Source: Microdochium bolleyi | Lineage: Eukaryota; Ascomycota; Sordariomycetes; Xylariales; Microdochiaceae | Direction of reading: 5' to 3' | Assembly: GCA_001566295.1 (NCBI GenBank) | Contig: KQ964248.1 | Coordinates: 2,666,001 to 2,730,000, forward strand | Length of the DNA: 64,000 bases | Shown: piece by piece, positions 11,603 through 21,620 of the stretch | How the letters are laid out: each line of letters starts with the position of its first letter | How positions within the stretch are numbered: the stretch's first letter is position 1 | The notes under the pieces: model-generated | Told to the model about the DNA's origin: nothing | Database searches by the model: none | What the model saw: only the letters and a program-made list of their open reading frames with translations | Translations under genes and position numbers: made by a program

Positions 11603-12859
11603 CTAGTGCCTCCTCTGCGTCTGCCACGCCCTGAACTTGGGATTCAGGAAGTAGACCGGGATGTCGAGGACGAAGATGACGCCGTTGATGGCCGCGAGGA
11701 CGCCAAAGGCCCAGTCGTACCCGTACTCGCGCACCATGGGGTTCAGGCCGTACGTGGCGCCGAAGGAGATGATTTTCTTGCTGCCGACGACGACGAGGGC
11801 AGGTCCGGGGTACCTGATGGCGGTCTGGGTGGCGAATGTGGTCGTCGAGATAAGGATGGCGGTGATGGAGGCCTGCGAGAAGGTCCAGCCCAGGTAGGGC
11901 GCCCACCAGGAGCCGGTGCCCGAGGCGTTGGTCGCGGTGAAGCCGTACAGGAGCAGCGAGGCGATGCCGACGACCGCGGGGACGATGTTGGTCAGCAGCT
12001 CGTGCTCGGGGAGGGCGACGCCCTTGTTGCGCCGGGCGAGCCAGAGCCCCAGGCGCTGACCGGCGATGCTGCTGTATACCATGCCAATCAGACTGCCGAT
12101 GATGCCGCCGACGTTGACCAGTCCGATGTCCTGTGGCGCCCAGCCGAAGTTGTTCATGAGGACCGAGTTGTAGGTGAGCGAGATGCCGACGTTGACACCG
12201 AGGCAGATGGAGGAAGCCAAAACCGCCCAGATGATACCTGGGGAGCACAGGGACTGCGCCATCTGAATCCAGGTCGAGACAATGACCCAACCCGGGTTGA
12301 GGCGCGGCGTGGACCAGGGCTTGACGCGCTGGACGTAGGACTTGCGACCTGGCACACTATCACCCATGACGTGAGTTCTGGCGGCGGAGAGGGGCGCGCC
12401 CTTCAGGCCTGGGTTGACCGCGAGGTAGTCATGCGTCTCCGAGTCGGGGATGATGCGAGTGGCACCGGACTCGTCCGTGACCACAACCTGGCCGTCAAGG
12501 AGCACAGCCGGGCGGTCGAACTGCGTTTCGAACCCATACAGGAAAGCGAGGACCATGCCGACGGCTACCGTGATGGTGAAGACCCAGTAGTACCAACGCC
12601 AGCCAAGGTCGTGCACAATGTACGAAGAGTCCAGGCTAAGACTTGAGCTGGCCACGTTCTGGACTGTCCAGTACAAGGCAAAGATCCTGCCTCGCTCGTG
12701 GAGGAAGGTGACCTCGGTAAGCATCAGAGGCAGAAGAGACTCGGAGGCCCCGGTCGCCAGTCCTTGCAGGATGTGGGCGCCAAGGTGCTGCTCAAGTGAG
12801 TTTTGAGCACCGCCCCAGACTGTTGCACCGAGCAGGACGACCATCGCGGCAAGGAACAC
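11603..12859 (-). pseudogene. MFS transporter lacking its N-terminal part (truncated)
   Basis: An intact 418-codon frame encodes an MFS transporter that begins inside a membrane helix. The frame opens with GTG directly after an in-frame TGA, and the first residues (FLAAMVVLLGATVWGG) correspond to about helix 3. Helices 1 and 2 and the loop 2-3 motif are missing. The rest continues through the central loop to the final helices, ending with NPKFRAWQ and a short basic tail. The architecture resembles fungal DHA1/HOL1-like permeases; substrate unknown. No upstream exon can be found on the minus strand, because the adjoining sequence codes on the plus strand for a transcription-factor domain. The gene is therefore probably non-functional, although initiation at the internal ATG 12845-12843 could make a truncated product. 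Confidence 0.72.
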
Positions 12860-15192
12860 TCATATCTACTCGACATCTATTTCGCCCGTCAGTGGCCTCT
12901 TTTCCCCATCATAGATCAAGCAGCCCTCGACGAAGAAGTCCTCAAGATTCTGGCTGCCCACGGAACAATCCACGACTCTGCCCGGAATGCAAGCCGATCT
13001 CATGTACAAGTCGATACTCTCAACCCTAGCCGCATACCTGTCCTTGCCGCACTCTATGCCATCCTGAGCATCGCAACAGATCACGTCATGGGGCGTGCTT
13101 CTGAAACGAGTACTGCTTATTTGACCGCCGCATACAGTCTATACAGCCACCTCGTGTCCATGCCGTTTCTGTCGAGCGTGCAAGCCACCCTGCTGCTCGC
13201 GCTGGCTTTATGCGAGCAAGGTTGTGACGGACAAGCTTGGCACCTGACGGGACACGCGATCCGCACAGCTCACTCTCTTCGGCTGCACAAAGAAACGCAG
13301 ATACTGATGGTTAGGCAGCGGCGCGATCCCACTGCTCAAGGCTCGAGGGAGGTGCAGCAGAGTGGCCAGACTGGGGCCAGTACTACTCAGGCTAGTAGTA
13401 CTCCATGGTCCAACACGGCGTTGTCGACGCGTGTATGGCTCTCCTGTTACACCTTAGAGAAGCTCATGCAGCTCGAGTGTGGACGCCCAACCATGATTGA
13501 GGACTCGGACATTACGAGTACCGCGTTGCCAACGTCATCCCGCTCCACGGGCCACAAGACCCCAAGGATTTCTGGCCGTGGCAAAGGTTCCCCTCAGCAA
13601 GGTGCGAGTGAAGCTCGAGGGCCAAATAATGAGGGCGGGAACAGCCGGGGTCACTCTACAGGGCCGGACGAAGAGCCCGACTACTTTCGCATCTGGGTGA
13701 ACCTAGCTCGGATCATAAGCCAGATCTCGGAGCGCATTTATGCTCAGAAATACAGAGCATCGCTGAGATGTTCTTCGAGACAGGCAAACTTGACAAGGCG
13801 CTGCTCGAGTGGGAGGCTTCACTGTCAGCCTCGGTTCGTGGCTCGAAGCCTGCATGGGAGGAAGGGCAATCATCAATGCGAACCCACACACAAGGCGACT
13901 GCCTGATTCTAGGAGCCTTCCACCCAGCAGGCCCGCACATGACTGTTCAACTTGGCTACCTACAAAGCTTCATCATGTCCCAGTTCTACCACGTGAGCAT
14001 TCCGGGTTCTACCCTCCCTGTATCCCCGGAGCACACCCACACACGACCTTCTGTCACGAGGCGGCGAGTTTTATGCTGCGCATTCCCCATCTCGTGCTGT
14101 GCACCGATTTGCTGACAATAAACTCTCCATCCTCAGGCGCAAATCGCACTGTTTCGTATGGGTCTCATCTTTACACATGAGTCGTACCAGGACGAGATCC
14201 GCAAACATCCTAGTCCGGTCCTCCCATCGTCGTTCTGGGCACGCCTTGGACGCGCATCGACCATCTGTGTGGAGGCAGCTCGAGCTCTGATCACTAATAA
14301 CATGGAGCTCATCGAGGGAAGTGCACCGACCCGGCATGATGAGCACACCGAATCGAAGCCCTCACCGTCATTCAACGACAAGTTGCCGCCGCCTCCCCTA
14401 CTTTCTGGTACCCCGGGTAAACTCATGACTGCAGCCTGTGTCCTCGCACTCAGTGTTATGCGTGAGCCGAAACGCCGTCTGGCCCGCGCCGACGCGGAAC
14501 GCGTCAGTGAAGCTGCGACATTTGCTGAGGAATGCTACGAGCGCTGGGGCCAGGACCCAACATTTTCCCAGGTTTGTGCCGTATTCACGGGTTCCTTCGA
14601 CCAGATCCTGCTGAAGACAACGTCGGGAAACCGCCAAGTCAAATCCTGGCAATGCGAGACTGCATTTGATCGATTCGGGGCACGACCACCAGGGAGCACT
14701 CCCATCATGAGCCCGGTGACCCATTCGTCGTATTCTTAAGCCGACGCTGTTCATTCAGCGAGTTCGATGAAGCCATTGATGAACCTGACCGCGCAGAGAG
14801 CTACAACGTCTGGATCTGAGGCTACAGGCCGATACTCGTCTGTCATAGACCTCTTGAACACTCCCTCCGGGACCCTGCCCGGGCTTCACCCGACCGGGAA
14901 CGGCCAGTCATCAACGATTTCGCCCGGAAACGCGGCGGCCATCATTTATCAGCAGGCCCAAGCAGCAGGGGGGAACGGACAGCAACAGCTATATCCCGGT
15001 AAGCAAGTTGACGAGGAGATCGGGTTGATGGACGGCCTGGATATGTCAAGCATGTTCCACACGCCGGGTGGAGTTCATGAGGGTGACGACCCCTTTGGCG
15101 TCGACGGTGCGATGTCACTACCAGCTTGGGGGTGCACCGAGCTGGATCTCGACAACTTTTGGGTCCCGACGGACAGCGCGATGAACCAGTGA
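12853..15192 (+). pseudogene. Fungal-specific transcription factor, N-terminally truncated and frameshifted
   Basis: Homology to the fungal_trans middle-homology region starts abruptly at about 12,855 with HSYLLDIYFARQWPLFPIID and continues with LLLALALCEQG, AWHLTGHAIRTAHSLRLHK and LEKLMQLECGRP. No Zn2Cys6 DNA-binding domain is present. Near 13,745-13,760 the protein jumps to another frame, which resumes with AEMFFETGKLDKALLEW; no intron boundaries explain the jump. An intron (about 14,002-14,136, gtgagc to cctcag) links to AQIALFRMGLIF. A TAA at 14737-14739 then interrupts a frame that continues as a Gly/Ser/Gln-rich C-terminal region to 15192. With the DNA-binding domain lost and two further lesions, this is a pseudogene, probably once the regulator of the neighbouring transporter. 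Confidence 0.75.
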
Positions 15193-16370
15193 AGCTAGAC
15201 CGCTGGTAGCACATGAAGTGCGGCTGAAACGAGCACGGATCCCCGGGAGCTGCAGAGGTAGTTCCTTGGGTCGTTACGGCAGTGCAAGACTGGGAGGCTT
15301 GCACGAGAGATGAGCGATGTCCCGACTTTCATCCGGCGCGGATGTGACGAGATGGGGACACGGCCGGAGACCAGGGACAGCACGAGCCTCGGCTCGGGTT
15401 ATGTGGGCGCACCGTTGCATCGGCCCCGCAGAGACATTGTGGGGAAATCTGCAGGGTCCCGTGCGGGGAGGTGGAAACCAAATAACGAGACGCAGCCCTG
15501 GAAGTTGAGCTTGACGAAAAGAAAGCCCCGGTGCTTCCGGACGCTGCACAGTTGTGCGGCGTGCTCCGTAATCCAACGGAGAAAGCCTGCAAGTGGACGT
15601 GTGCGTGGAGCCGCCACCAGATGACCGCCGATTGCAGGTCGGCTGGGACCGCTCAAAAGCGCTTTGTTTCGAGACAGGACAGCAGTGGGCTGTAGGACAG
15701 CAAAGCACCCTCATTCCTCTGGTGAATACGTAGAGGGCGCCAAGAAATATAAGCACTGGCGTCGCGGAACGGCGTACACCGCCCTGGCCAAGCTGCGGCA
15801 GGCGACTCAGGTTGCTTGAACAATACATGGCGGCGGCAGCGGCACTTCGGGCAACTAGACGCTGGCATGCCCGGCGCCACAGATGTCTTCGTGTTGAGCC
15901 ACAAAGACCTGTCTCCGATCGGTCGCCAGGCTGCCTCGGCTGGGTAGGGTAACTCCAAGGTCTCGGGTCCTCGCTCAACGTGGCTTCGGGCGTAGCATAC
16001 ACAATGTCCTTCTTTCCTGGCCGGAGCCGGAGCGACATTCAGCGGCCGGCGGTGCCCCACTTCCCCGGCGCGGGCGTTGGTGGGGACGGAAAAGGACACC
16101 CGCTGGACCCGGACCCGGGGGTGATTACTCACCGCCTGACGCCGGGGAGGGGGTTTGTCTTGGCGTGCGACAGTGAGCATGGCCGTAATCTACTCCGCCG
16201 TGATCTTCCAGCCCTCGTTCTTTTCATGACGTTCCATTGAAGGAGGCATCCCTGGGCAGAGACACGGCGCAAGCTACGGTGACATCCCGGCACAGACCCT
16301 TCACTTCCGCTTTCACTTAGGTCACGGCGGCGACATCTCACTTCGAGAAAATAAAAACAGCTCAGCAGCC
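15193..16370. other. Intergenic, no gene seen
   Basis: About 1.2 kb of GC-rich sequence lies between the regulator relic and the SDR gene. Several long open frames exist on both strands because of composition, but none shows a domain. The 3' part should carry the promoter of the SDR at 16371. Confidence 0.5.
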
Positions 16371-17336
16371 ATGGTCTCGGACAGGAGGACCGCCGTAATC
16401 ACGGGCGGGGCGTCGGGCATGGGCCTCGCTGTCGCCCACGCCCTCACCAGGTCGGGCGGGTGGGACGTCACGATCATCGACCTCGACGCCGCCGCGGGTG
16501 CCCGGGCCGCCGAGACCATCACCGACACCGCCACCACGCAGTCCTCGTATACATCCTCGGCAATGTTTCAGCAGGCCGATATCACCGAGTACGCCGCCCT
16601 GGCGGCCGCGTTCGAGGCCACCTTTGCCCGCACGGGCCGGCTCGACTTTGTCTACGCCAACGCGGGCATCGCGGAGCGCGGCAACTTCTACGGCACCCAC
16701 GACACCGCCGGCGCCGCTCCGCCCCCGCCGCCAGACCTGCTCGTCAGCAAGATCAACCTCGATGCCGTGTACACGACGACGTACCTCGCGCAGCACTACT
16801 TCCGGCAGACCCCGCAGGCCGCCCTCACCCAGGGGCCGGGGAGCAGCAGCAGCACGGACCAGAGCATCGTCATGACGGCCAGCTCGGGCGGTATCTACCC
16901 GTCCGGCTTCTGCCCGCTGTACACGGGCGCCAAGCACGGGGTCGTGGGCTTCATGCGGGCCATCGCCCCTTCATTCTACAAGAACGACAAGATCCGCGTC
17001 AACGCCGTCTGCCCCGGCCCGTTGCGCACGGGCTTGCTCACGAAGGAGGCGTGGGACCAGTTCCCGCAGGAGCTCCTCACGGATACGGACAAAGTCGCGG
17101 CCGTGGTGCTCATGCTCATCGAGGGCAGGGACGGCGCGCCGATCAGCGAGACGCGGATCGACGGGGACCGCGGGGTCGATGGCGGTGGGACGGACCAGGA
17201 TGCGCTGCTGTGGGGCAACGCGGTCGAGATCAGTGGGCAGAGGCACTACTATCGCGATGCGCCGGGGTATAGTGATGATATCATGGAGCGGAATATGATC
17301 CAGTGCGATCCGACGGTCGGGTCGCTGAGGACCTGA
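16371..17336 (+). CDS. Short-chain dehydrogenase/reductase (15-PGDH-like)
   Basis: Intronless, 321 residues. The N-terminal nucleotide-binding motif TGGASGMG is at 11-18, and acidic D37 at the end of beta-2 favours NAD(H). NAG is at 97-99, catalytic Ser at 171/172 (TASSGGIYP), and YxxxK at Y184/K188 (YTGAKHG), so the classical SDR active site is complete. Overall sequence and length resemble fungal proteins annotated as 15-hydroxyprostaglandin dehydrogenase-like; the true substrate is unknown. A Pro-rich insert (about 116-121) and a Gly/Ser-rich insert (155-161) lie in loops, and the C-terminal 60 residues are longer than the minimal SDR core. It follows the decayed regulator/transporter locus on the same strand as the regulator, so it may once have been controlled with it; that is inference. 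Confidence 0.88.
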   Translation: MVSDRRTAVITGGASGMGLAVAHALTRSGGWDVTIIDLDAAAGARAAETITDTATTQSSYTSSAMFQQADITEYAALAAAFEATFARTGRLDFVYANAGIAERGNFYGTHDTAGAAPPPPPDLLVSKINLDAVYTTTYLAQHYFRQTPQAALTQGPGSSSSTDQSIVMTASSGGIYPSGFCPLYTGAKHGVVGFMRAIAPSFYKNDKIRVNAVCPGPLRTGLLTKEAWDQFPQELLTDTDKVAAVVLMLIEGRDGAPISETRIDGDRGVDGGGTDQDALLWGNAVEISGQRHYYRDAPGYSDDIMERNMIQCDPTVGSLRT

Positions 17337-18237
17337 TGAGGAGGAGGGAAGAAAAGAAACAAAGGGGTGGAAGCGGCGAGCTGGGGAGATTGGGGGCTCA
17401 CTGCGGCGCTTTCGTCACCCGTCTATTCTTGGGAGCTGGAACATGATCATTGCAAAGGCATATACAGACCAAGAGCTTGGCTTTAAGATAACTCGAGAGG
17501 AAAGTTCGTCCGTGTTACTGGCAGGCTTCTGTCGCTTGCCTGAGGCACGAATTCGATTGCTGAGGCAGCAGGTTGTCATCAATAAAGAAGTATCTCGTAC
17601 GCAGGGTCATCAGACTCGGGGTGCCAAGGATGATAAAACCCACGCGTCGTAGTCTGTGCAGCCGGCCCCGCGTGAGCCGCTTTTGCTCCTGGTGAGGCTG
17701 TGTCTGTGAGCACGGATAGCAGACACTACTGCTCTCTGCGTAATGGGGGCGGGATATGGCAGTATCTGCAGGCACGAGATTACGGGGAGCAAAAGAAGAG
17801 GATGTAGCTACTAGTGTGGCCTGATGTGTATGTGAACGTTGGTAGAAATTGATTGTCGGGTGATTAGCTAGGTACCAAGGTTTCTCTAAAGTGTGAACAA
17901 GGGCCAAGCGCGTTTCCGTTTCCAGCGCTGTGTCTAATTGTATTTCCATCCCCCAAGCTCCCGCATGGATATCTTCGTAACGGATTTTAGTGATTTCGGA
18001 ATTGGAAGGGGTCCCGCAGCACTGAATGCAGGAAGCCTGTCGTTGAAAAAGTGCCTTGTGTCTTGGGCGATGCAAGGCTCGAGAAGTGAAGGTGTAACCT
18101 GGACTGTCTCTCAAGGTCCTTTTCCCTATTTCAAGTTTGATGTTTTGTCCGATTGGGACGATTCCGAAAGCCGGGCATCGTAAGCATCATTCGGGAAAAC
18201 GAGAAAAGGGCCTAGAATGAGAGAGAGGAGGAACCCT
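17337..18237. other. Convergent intergenic, no gene seen
   Basis: This is the 3' flank shared by the SDR (plus strand) and the isochorismatase gene (minus strand). No recognisable coding sequence or repeat. Confidence 0.5.
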
Positions 18238-19045
18238 CTACGCGGGCATGGTCTCCTGCCCGGGGAGAAGCGTGCCGTTCTGGATGGCGGCGCGGTGGCC
18301 GCGGACGACGTTGCCGATGACGGGCGCGTACTGGTCGAGGTAGCCAAAGAGCTCCTTGCTGCCGGGAGTGTTGCGCCAGTCGCGCATGAGGTCCATGACG
18401 ATGGCGAAGTGGCTGACGACGCTGACGCCGGCGGCGCGCATCTGGTCGTTGGCGGCCTCGCGGGCGAGCACGCTCATGGTGCCCGAGGCCTCGACGTTGG
18501 CAAAGACCTTATAGCCCTCGGAGCGCAGCGACAGGGCCAGGAAGGCCGTGCACACGTCCGTCACGATGCCGGCCAGGATGACCTGCGACTTGCCCGTGGC
18601 CCGGACCGCCTTGCGGAACTCCTCGTTGTCCCAGGCGTTGACCTCGCCGTTGCGCTTGACCAGCGGGCTGTCCGGGTACATGGCCGTGATCTCCTCAGGG
18701 AGGCGACCGTTGGGACCTGTGTGTGTGCGCGCGCGGGTTAGCTTCATGCTATTAACCTGCCACGTTGGAAGAGAGCTCCTTACCTGTCTCGGCTGAGGTG
18801 GTCAGGACGACGGGCATGTCGAAAGCCTTGCCGAGAGCCGCGTGCGCAAGATAGTTGTTGCGGTACAGCGTCGGGTCGAAGTCGCGGACGAGGTTGAGAA
18901 GACCCTCCTGGATGTCGACAATCAGGAGGACCGTGTCGTTCTTGTCAAGCCGCACATACTCGGGACCGCCACCGGTAGGGGTTGCAGCCGACGAAGCGGA
19001 GATGAGCGTCGACACGACGACAGACACGAAAAGGCTAAGCTTCAT
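18238..19045 (-). CDS. Secreted isochorismatase-like cysteine hydrolase (YcaC type)
   Basis: Exons 19045-18784 and 18716-18238 (67-base intron) give 246 residues. Residues 1-20 form a classical signal peptide ending in ASSA. The isochorismatase fold follows: VDIQ with D44, the loop VKRNGEVNAWDN with K108, and AGIVTDVCTAF with nucleophile C143, so the Asp-Lys-Cys triad is complete. This family hydrolyses amides, nitriles or the enol ether of isochorismate; the VNAWDN loop points to the YcaC-like subgroup of unknown substrate rather than true isochorismate pyruvate-hydrolase. An enzyme of this type with an export signal could act outside the cell or in the secretory route. The start at 19045 is the ATG that opens the signal peptide; upstream in-frame codons to 19201 are not protein-like. 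Confidence 0.9.
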
Positions 19046-20684
19046 GGTGATGGTTTGACTTTTTCCTGCTTGCGGGAGACGTGGGCAATCGAGAGGAGGG
19101 CTCTGCTGGGATTGGCGGCTGTTCCTTGTCGGTGGTGCTGGGAATGATGGATGAGTTGGCGATGGGTTTCCTCTCCTCTTATACTCGTTCGCGATAGCCA
19201 CCCCCCCTCTCCGTCACATGGTGCTGGCGTCAGCATCGTGGATCGCTCCGTATACTCAGGCTGGTTGCAAGGGTGCCTGAAGCTCCGCGAAAGAGTCTCC
19301 GGAGCTACACCGCTGTAGAGTCTTGATCATACCCATACATAGAACCCGTACATAGAACCGGAAAAGTCTCGCCACACCCGCCTCGGGACCAAGTATTGGT
19401 CATGCATCGTAAGAATCTTGTAAGTCGTGTTGCACAGCCTACCAAGCCACTGCTGGACAGCTCTCGTGAGACACCACATGAATTATTCAGGATGAGCAAG
19501 CAAATCGTTCTTCTGCTTTCGCCATACCTACGATAGCGGCCGAAGACACTCGGCATGCCTGGCAGATGCTAACAGGGGTTGCATTGTGGACCCCTGGTGT
19601 TATGCCGGGCGCTGAGTAAAGGCCCAGGAAATGCTAATACTCGGCAATTTTCCGAGTCGCAGTCTTTGGCCATCGCCGTGGTGACCCCTCGTTCCCATGC
19701 TGCAGCTCTCTGCGAGACGATCCCACCTGGCCGGTCCATTAATACCTCCTGCACGGCACCCAGATCCCTGCCGCCCCCCGATCAGCCAACCAGCGGGCGT
19801 CGGTGCCCGGGCCGTGGCCCTGCGGGCGGAGTCAGCACCTTGTTCCAATGACAAATGTTGGTCAGCGGTGCTGGCCTGCAGGGCGGGGACGTGCAGACTA
19901 TTAATCAGGAGGCGTATAGCGCCTTTGTCAACTCTGTCAGCGTAGGTAGTGTGCCGTGATTCCCCACGCGCATTTCTCGGCCCCAGCCGTTGTGAGTCAG
20001 CAACCACTCGAGACATGAGCGCCTGCCTATAACAGGGTAGCGGAATGGATTCGGATGGAGTCCCTTCTCCGTTTCGCGCCATGGTCAAGACGCTGTCTGG
20101 ACGGCCAGTGTGAGTATCGCATTGTTCACATTGTAACGACCCATGCATCTTTTCTTGATCAATCTCGGGATCTTGAGCGACCGTCAGTCAGCAACCTCTC
20201 TCGCAGCTGCAACAAATGCCGTGCCTGGTTCCGACCATTCGGTCTTCTGGCGAACGGCGAGGCTCTATACATGCCGCCAGCATGATGCTTCCACCATGGC
20301 CGAGCTTATACTCTTCGCTTCGACGAGAAGCCACGGTGCAGATGAGTAGCCCCGGCTACACTTTTCCAGGGCCCTCCAGGCCAGCTATGATTGCACCTCT
20401 CTTTTGTTTGCTTTGTTGCAAGTCCCTTGATTGGAGATGCAGGGGCCGAAACTTCAAAAGATCCATCCTTCTGTGAAGAACACTGCTGAGGACGCCAAAC
20501 AATGTGTAGTCCCGGGTGATTATCAAGCAGACAGGTGCAGGAAAATAATGTCTGCATCTCTTTTATACATTACTTGCTACACAATGGGGTATCCTAAACT
20601 CTCAATCTCCCGCACAACAGCGCTACACGAGACCGCCTAGCGAGCGGCCAGCCTGCCACTCATGTTGCAATTTCCTACATTCCC
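19046..20684. other. 1.6 kb intergenic, no gene seen
   Basis: It lies between the 5' end of the isochorismatase gene and the 3' end of the next SDR. Frames such as 19600-20148 (minus) have no domain, and no repeats or RNA genes were recognised. Confidence 0.5.
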
Positions 20685-21620
20685 TCACGCAGCCGCCTGG
20701 CCCTCGAGCTCCTTCTCGGTCCACTCCCACAGCTTCTCGGCGAGCGCCGCGTCGTTGGTCGGCGGCCTGCCCCCACCCGTCACGCCGACTGGGGTATAGT
20801 AGGTGCCCGACACGACGTCCTTGGAGGTCGACGCCCAGAGCTGGCCGTGGGCGCCGGTCTCGACGTCGGTGAGGAGGCTCGAGGTCAGCGGCACGAGGAC
20901 GCTCATGAGCCAGCTGCTCGACTTCACCGTAGTGGAGAGGTTCGTCTTGACGACGCCCGGGTGCACCGAGACGGCCGTGATCTTCTGCGGGTAGCGCCGC
21001 GCCAGCTCTTTAGCGAAGAGGATGTTGGCGAGCTTGCTCTGGCCGTAGCGCTGCCACGCGTTGAGGCTGTTGCCGGGCGTCTTGAGCGTGCTGAAGTCGA
21101 TGCCCCCGGTGGGAGTGTACGCGTGGCCAGCGGAGGACAGGACGACGACGCGGGCGCCGCCGTGCTGCTCGGCAGTCCTGAGGAGGAGCGGCTGCAGCAG
21201 CTTGGTGAGCAGCGCATGGCCCATGTGGTTAGTGCCGAACTGCAGCTCGTAGCCCTCCTCGGTAGCAGCTGGAGGCACAGCCATGATACCAGCGTTCAGG
21301 AGTAGGATGTCGAGGCGGTCGGTACTATCGAGGACAGTCTTGGCTGCTGTGCGGATAGACGCAAATGAGCCGAGCTCCATCTGTACGAACTTGACGGCCG
21401 CATTAGGCACCTTGGCCTTAATGTCGTCGATGGCGGCCTGGGCTTTTGTGGCGCTACGGGCGCCGAGCCATATCTCCTTTGGCTCGTGCCTGGCGAACTC
21501 GAGGATCGACTGCGTACCCAGGCCACTAGAACCGCCCGTCACTAGGATCACCTTGTCCTTGAGGGACGGTATGTCGGTCTTGGGATCGAAGGCGACGCTC
21601 TTGCTACCTGATGCACCCAT
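20685..21620 (-). CDS. Retinol dehydrogenase-like SDR with N-myristoylation signal
   Basis: Intronless, 311 residues. Cofactor motif TGGSSGLG at 28-35 is followed by WLGARS, so NADP(H) use is likely (R55 after beta-2). LLLNAGIM is at 107-113, catalytic Ser at 162/163 (LSSAGHAY), Y192 and K196 (YGQSKLAN), and HPGVVKTNL follows; these place it in the retinol dehydrogenase/WW-oxidoreductase-like SDR group common in fungi. The extreme N-terminus MGASGSKS fits the N-myristoyltransferase consensus (Gly2, Ser6, Lys7), suggesting membrane attachment rather than a soluble enzyme. The substrate may be a lipophilic ketone or alcohol. A short Ala tail ends the protein; no transmembrane helix is obvious apart from a hydrophobic WLMSVLVPLTSSLL stretch near 240. 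Confidence 0.9.
   Translation of the reverse strand: MGASGSKSVAFDPKTDIPSLKDKVILVTGGSSGLGTQSILEFARHEPKEIWLGARSATKAQAAIDDIKAKVPNAAVKFVQMELGSFASIRTAAKTVLDSTDRLDILLLNAGIMAVPPAATEEGYELQFGTNHMGHALLTKLLQPLLLRTAEQHGGARVVVLSSAGHAYTPTGGIDFSTLKTPGNSLNAWQRYGQSKLANILFAKELARRYPQKITAVSVHPGVVKTNLSTTVKSSSWLMSVLVPLTSSLLTDVETGAHGQLWASTSKDVVSGTYYTPVGVTGGGRPPTNDAALAEKLWEWTEKELEGQAAA

Noticed and set aside
11606..12646. 346-codon plus-strand frame
   Set aside because: Antisense shadow of the MFS remnant, Asp/Gly/Arg-rich.
16371..21620. SDR, isochorismatase and second SDR as a biosynthetic cluster
   Set aside because: No backbone synthase, P450 or working regulator nearby, and gaps of 0.9-1.6 kb; no support beyond proximity.
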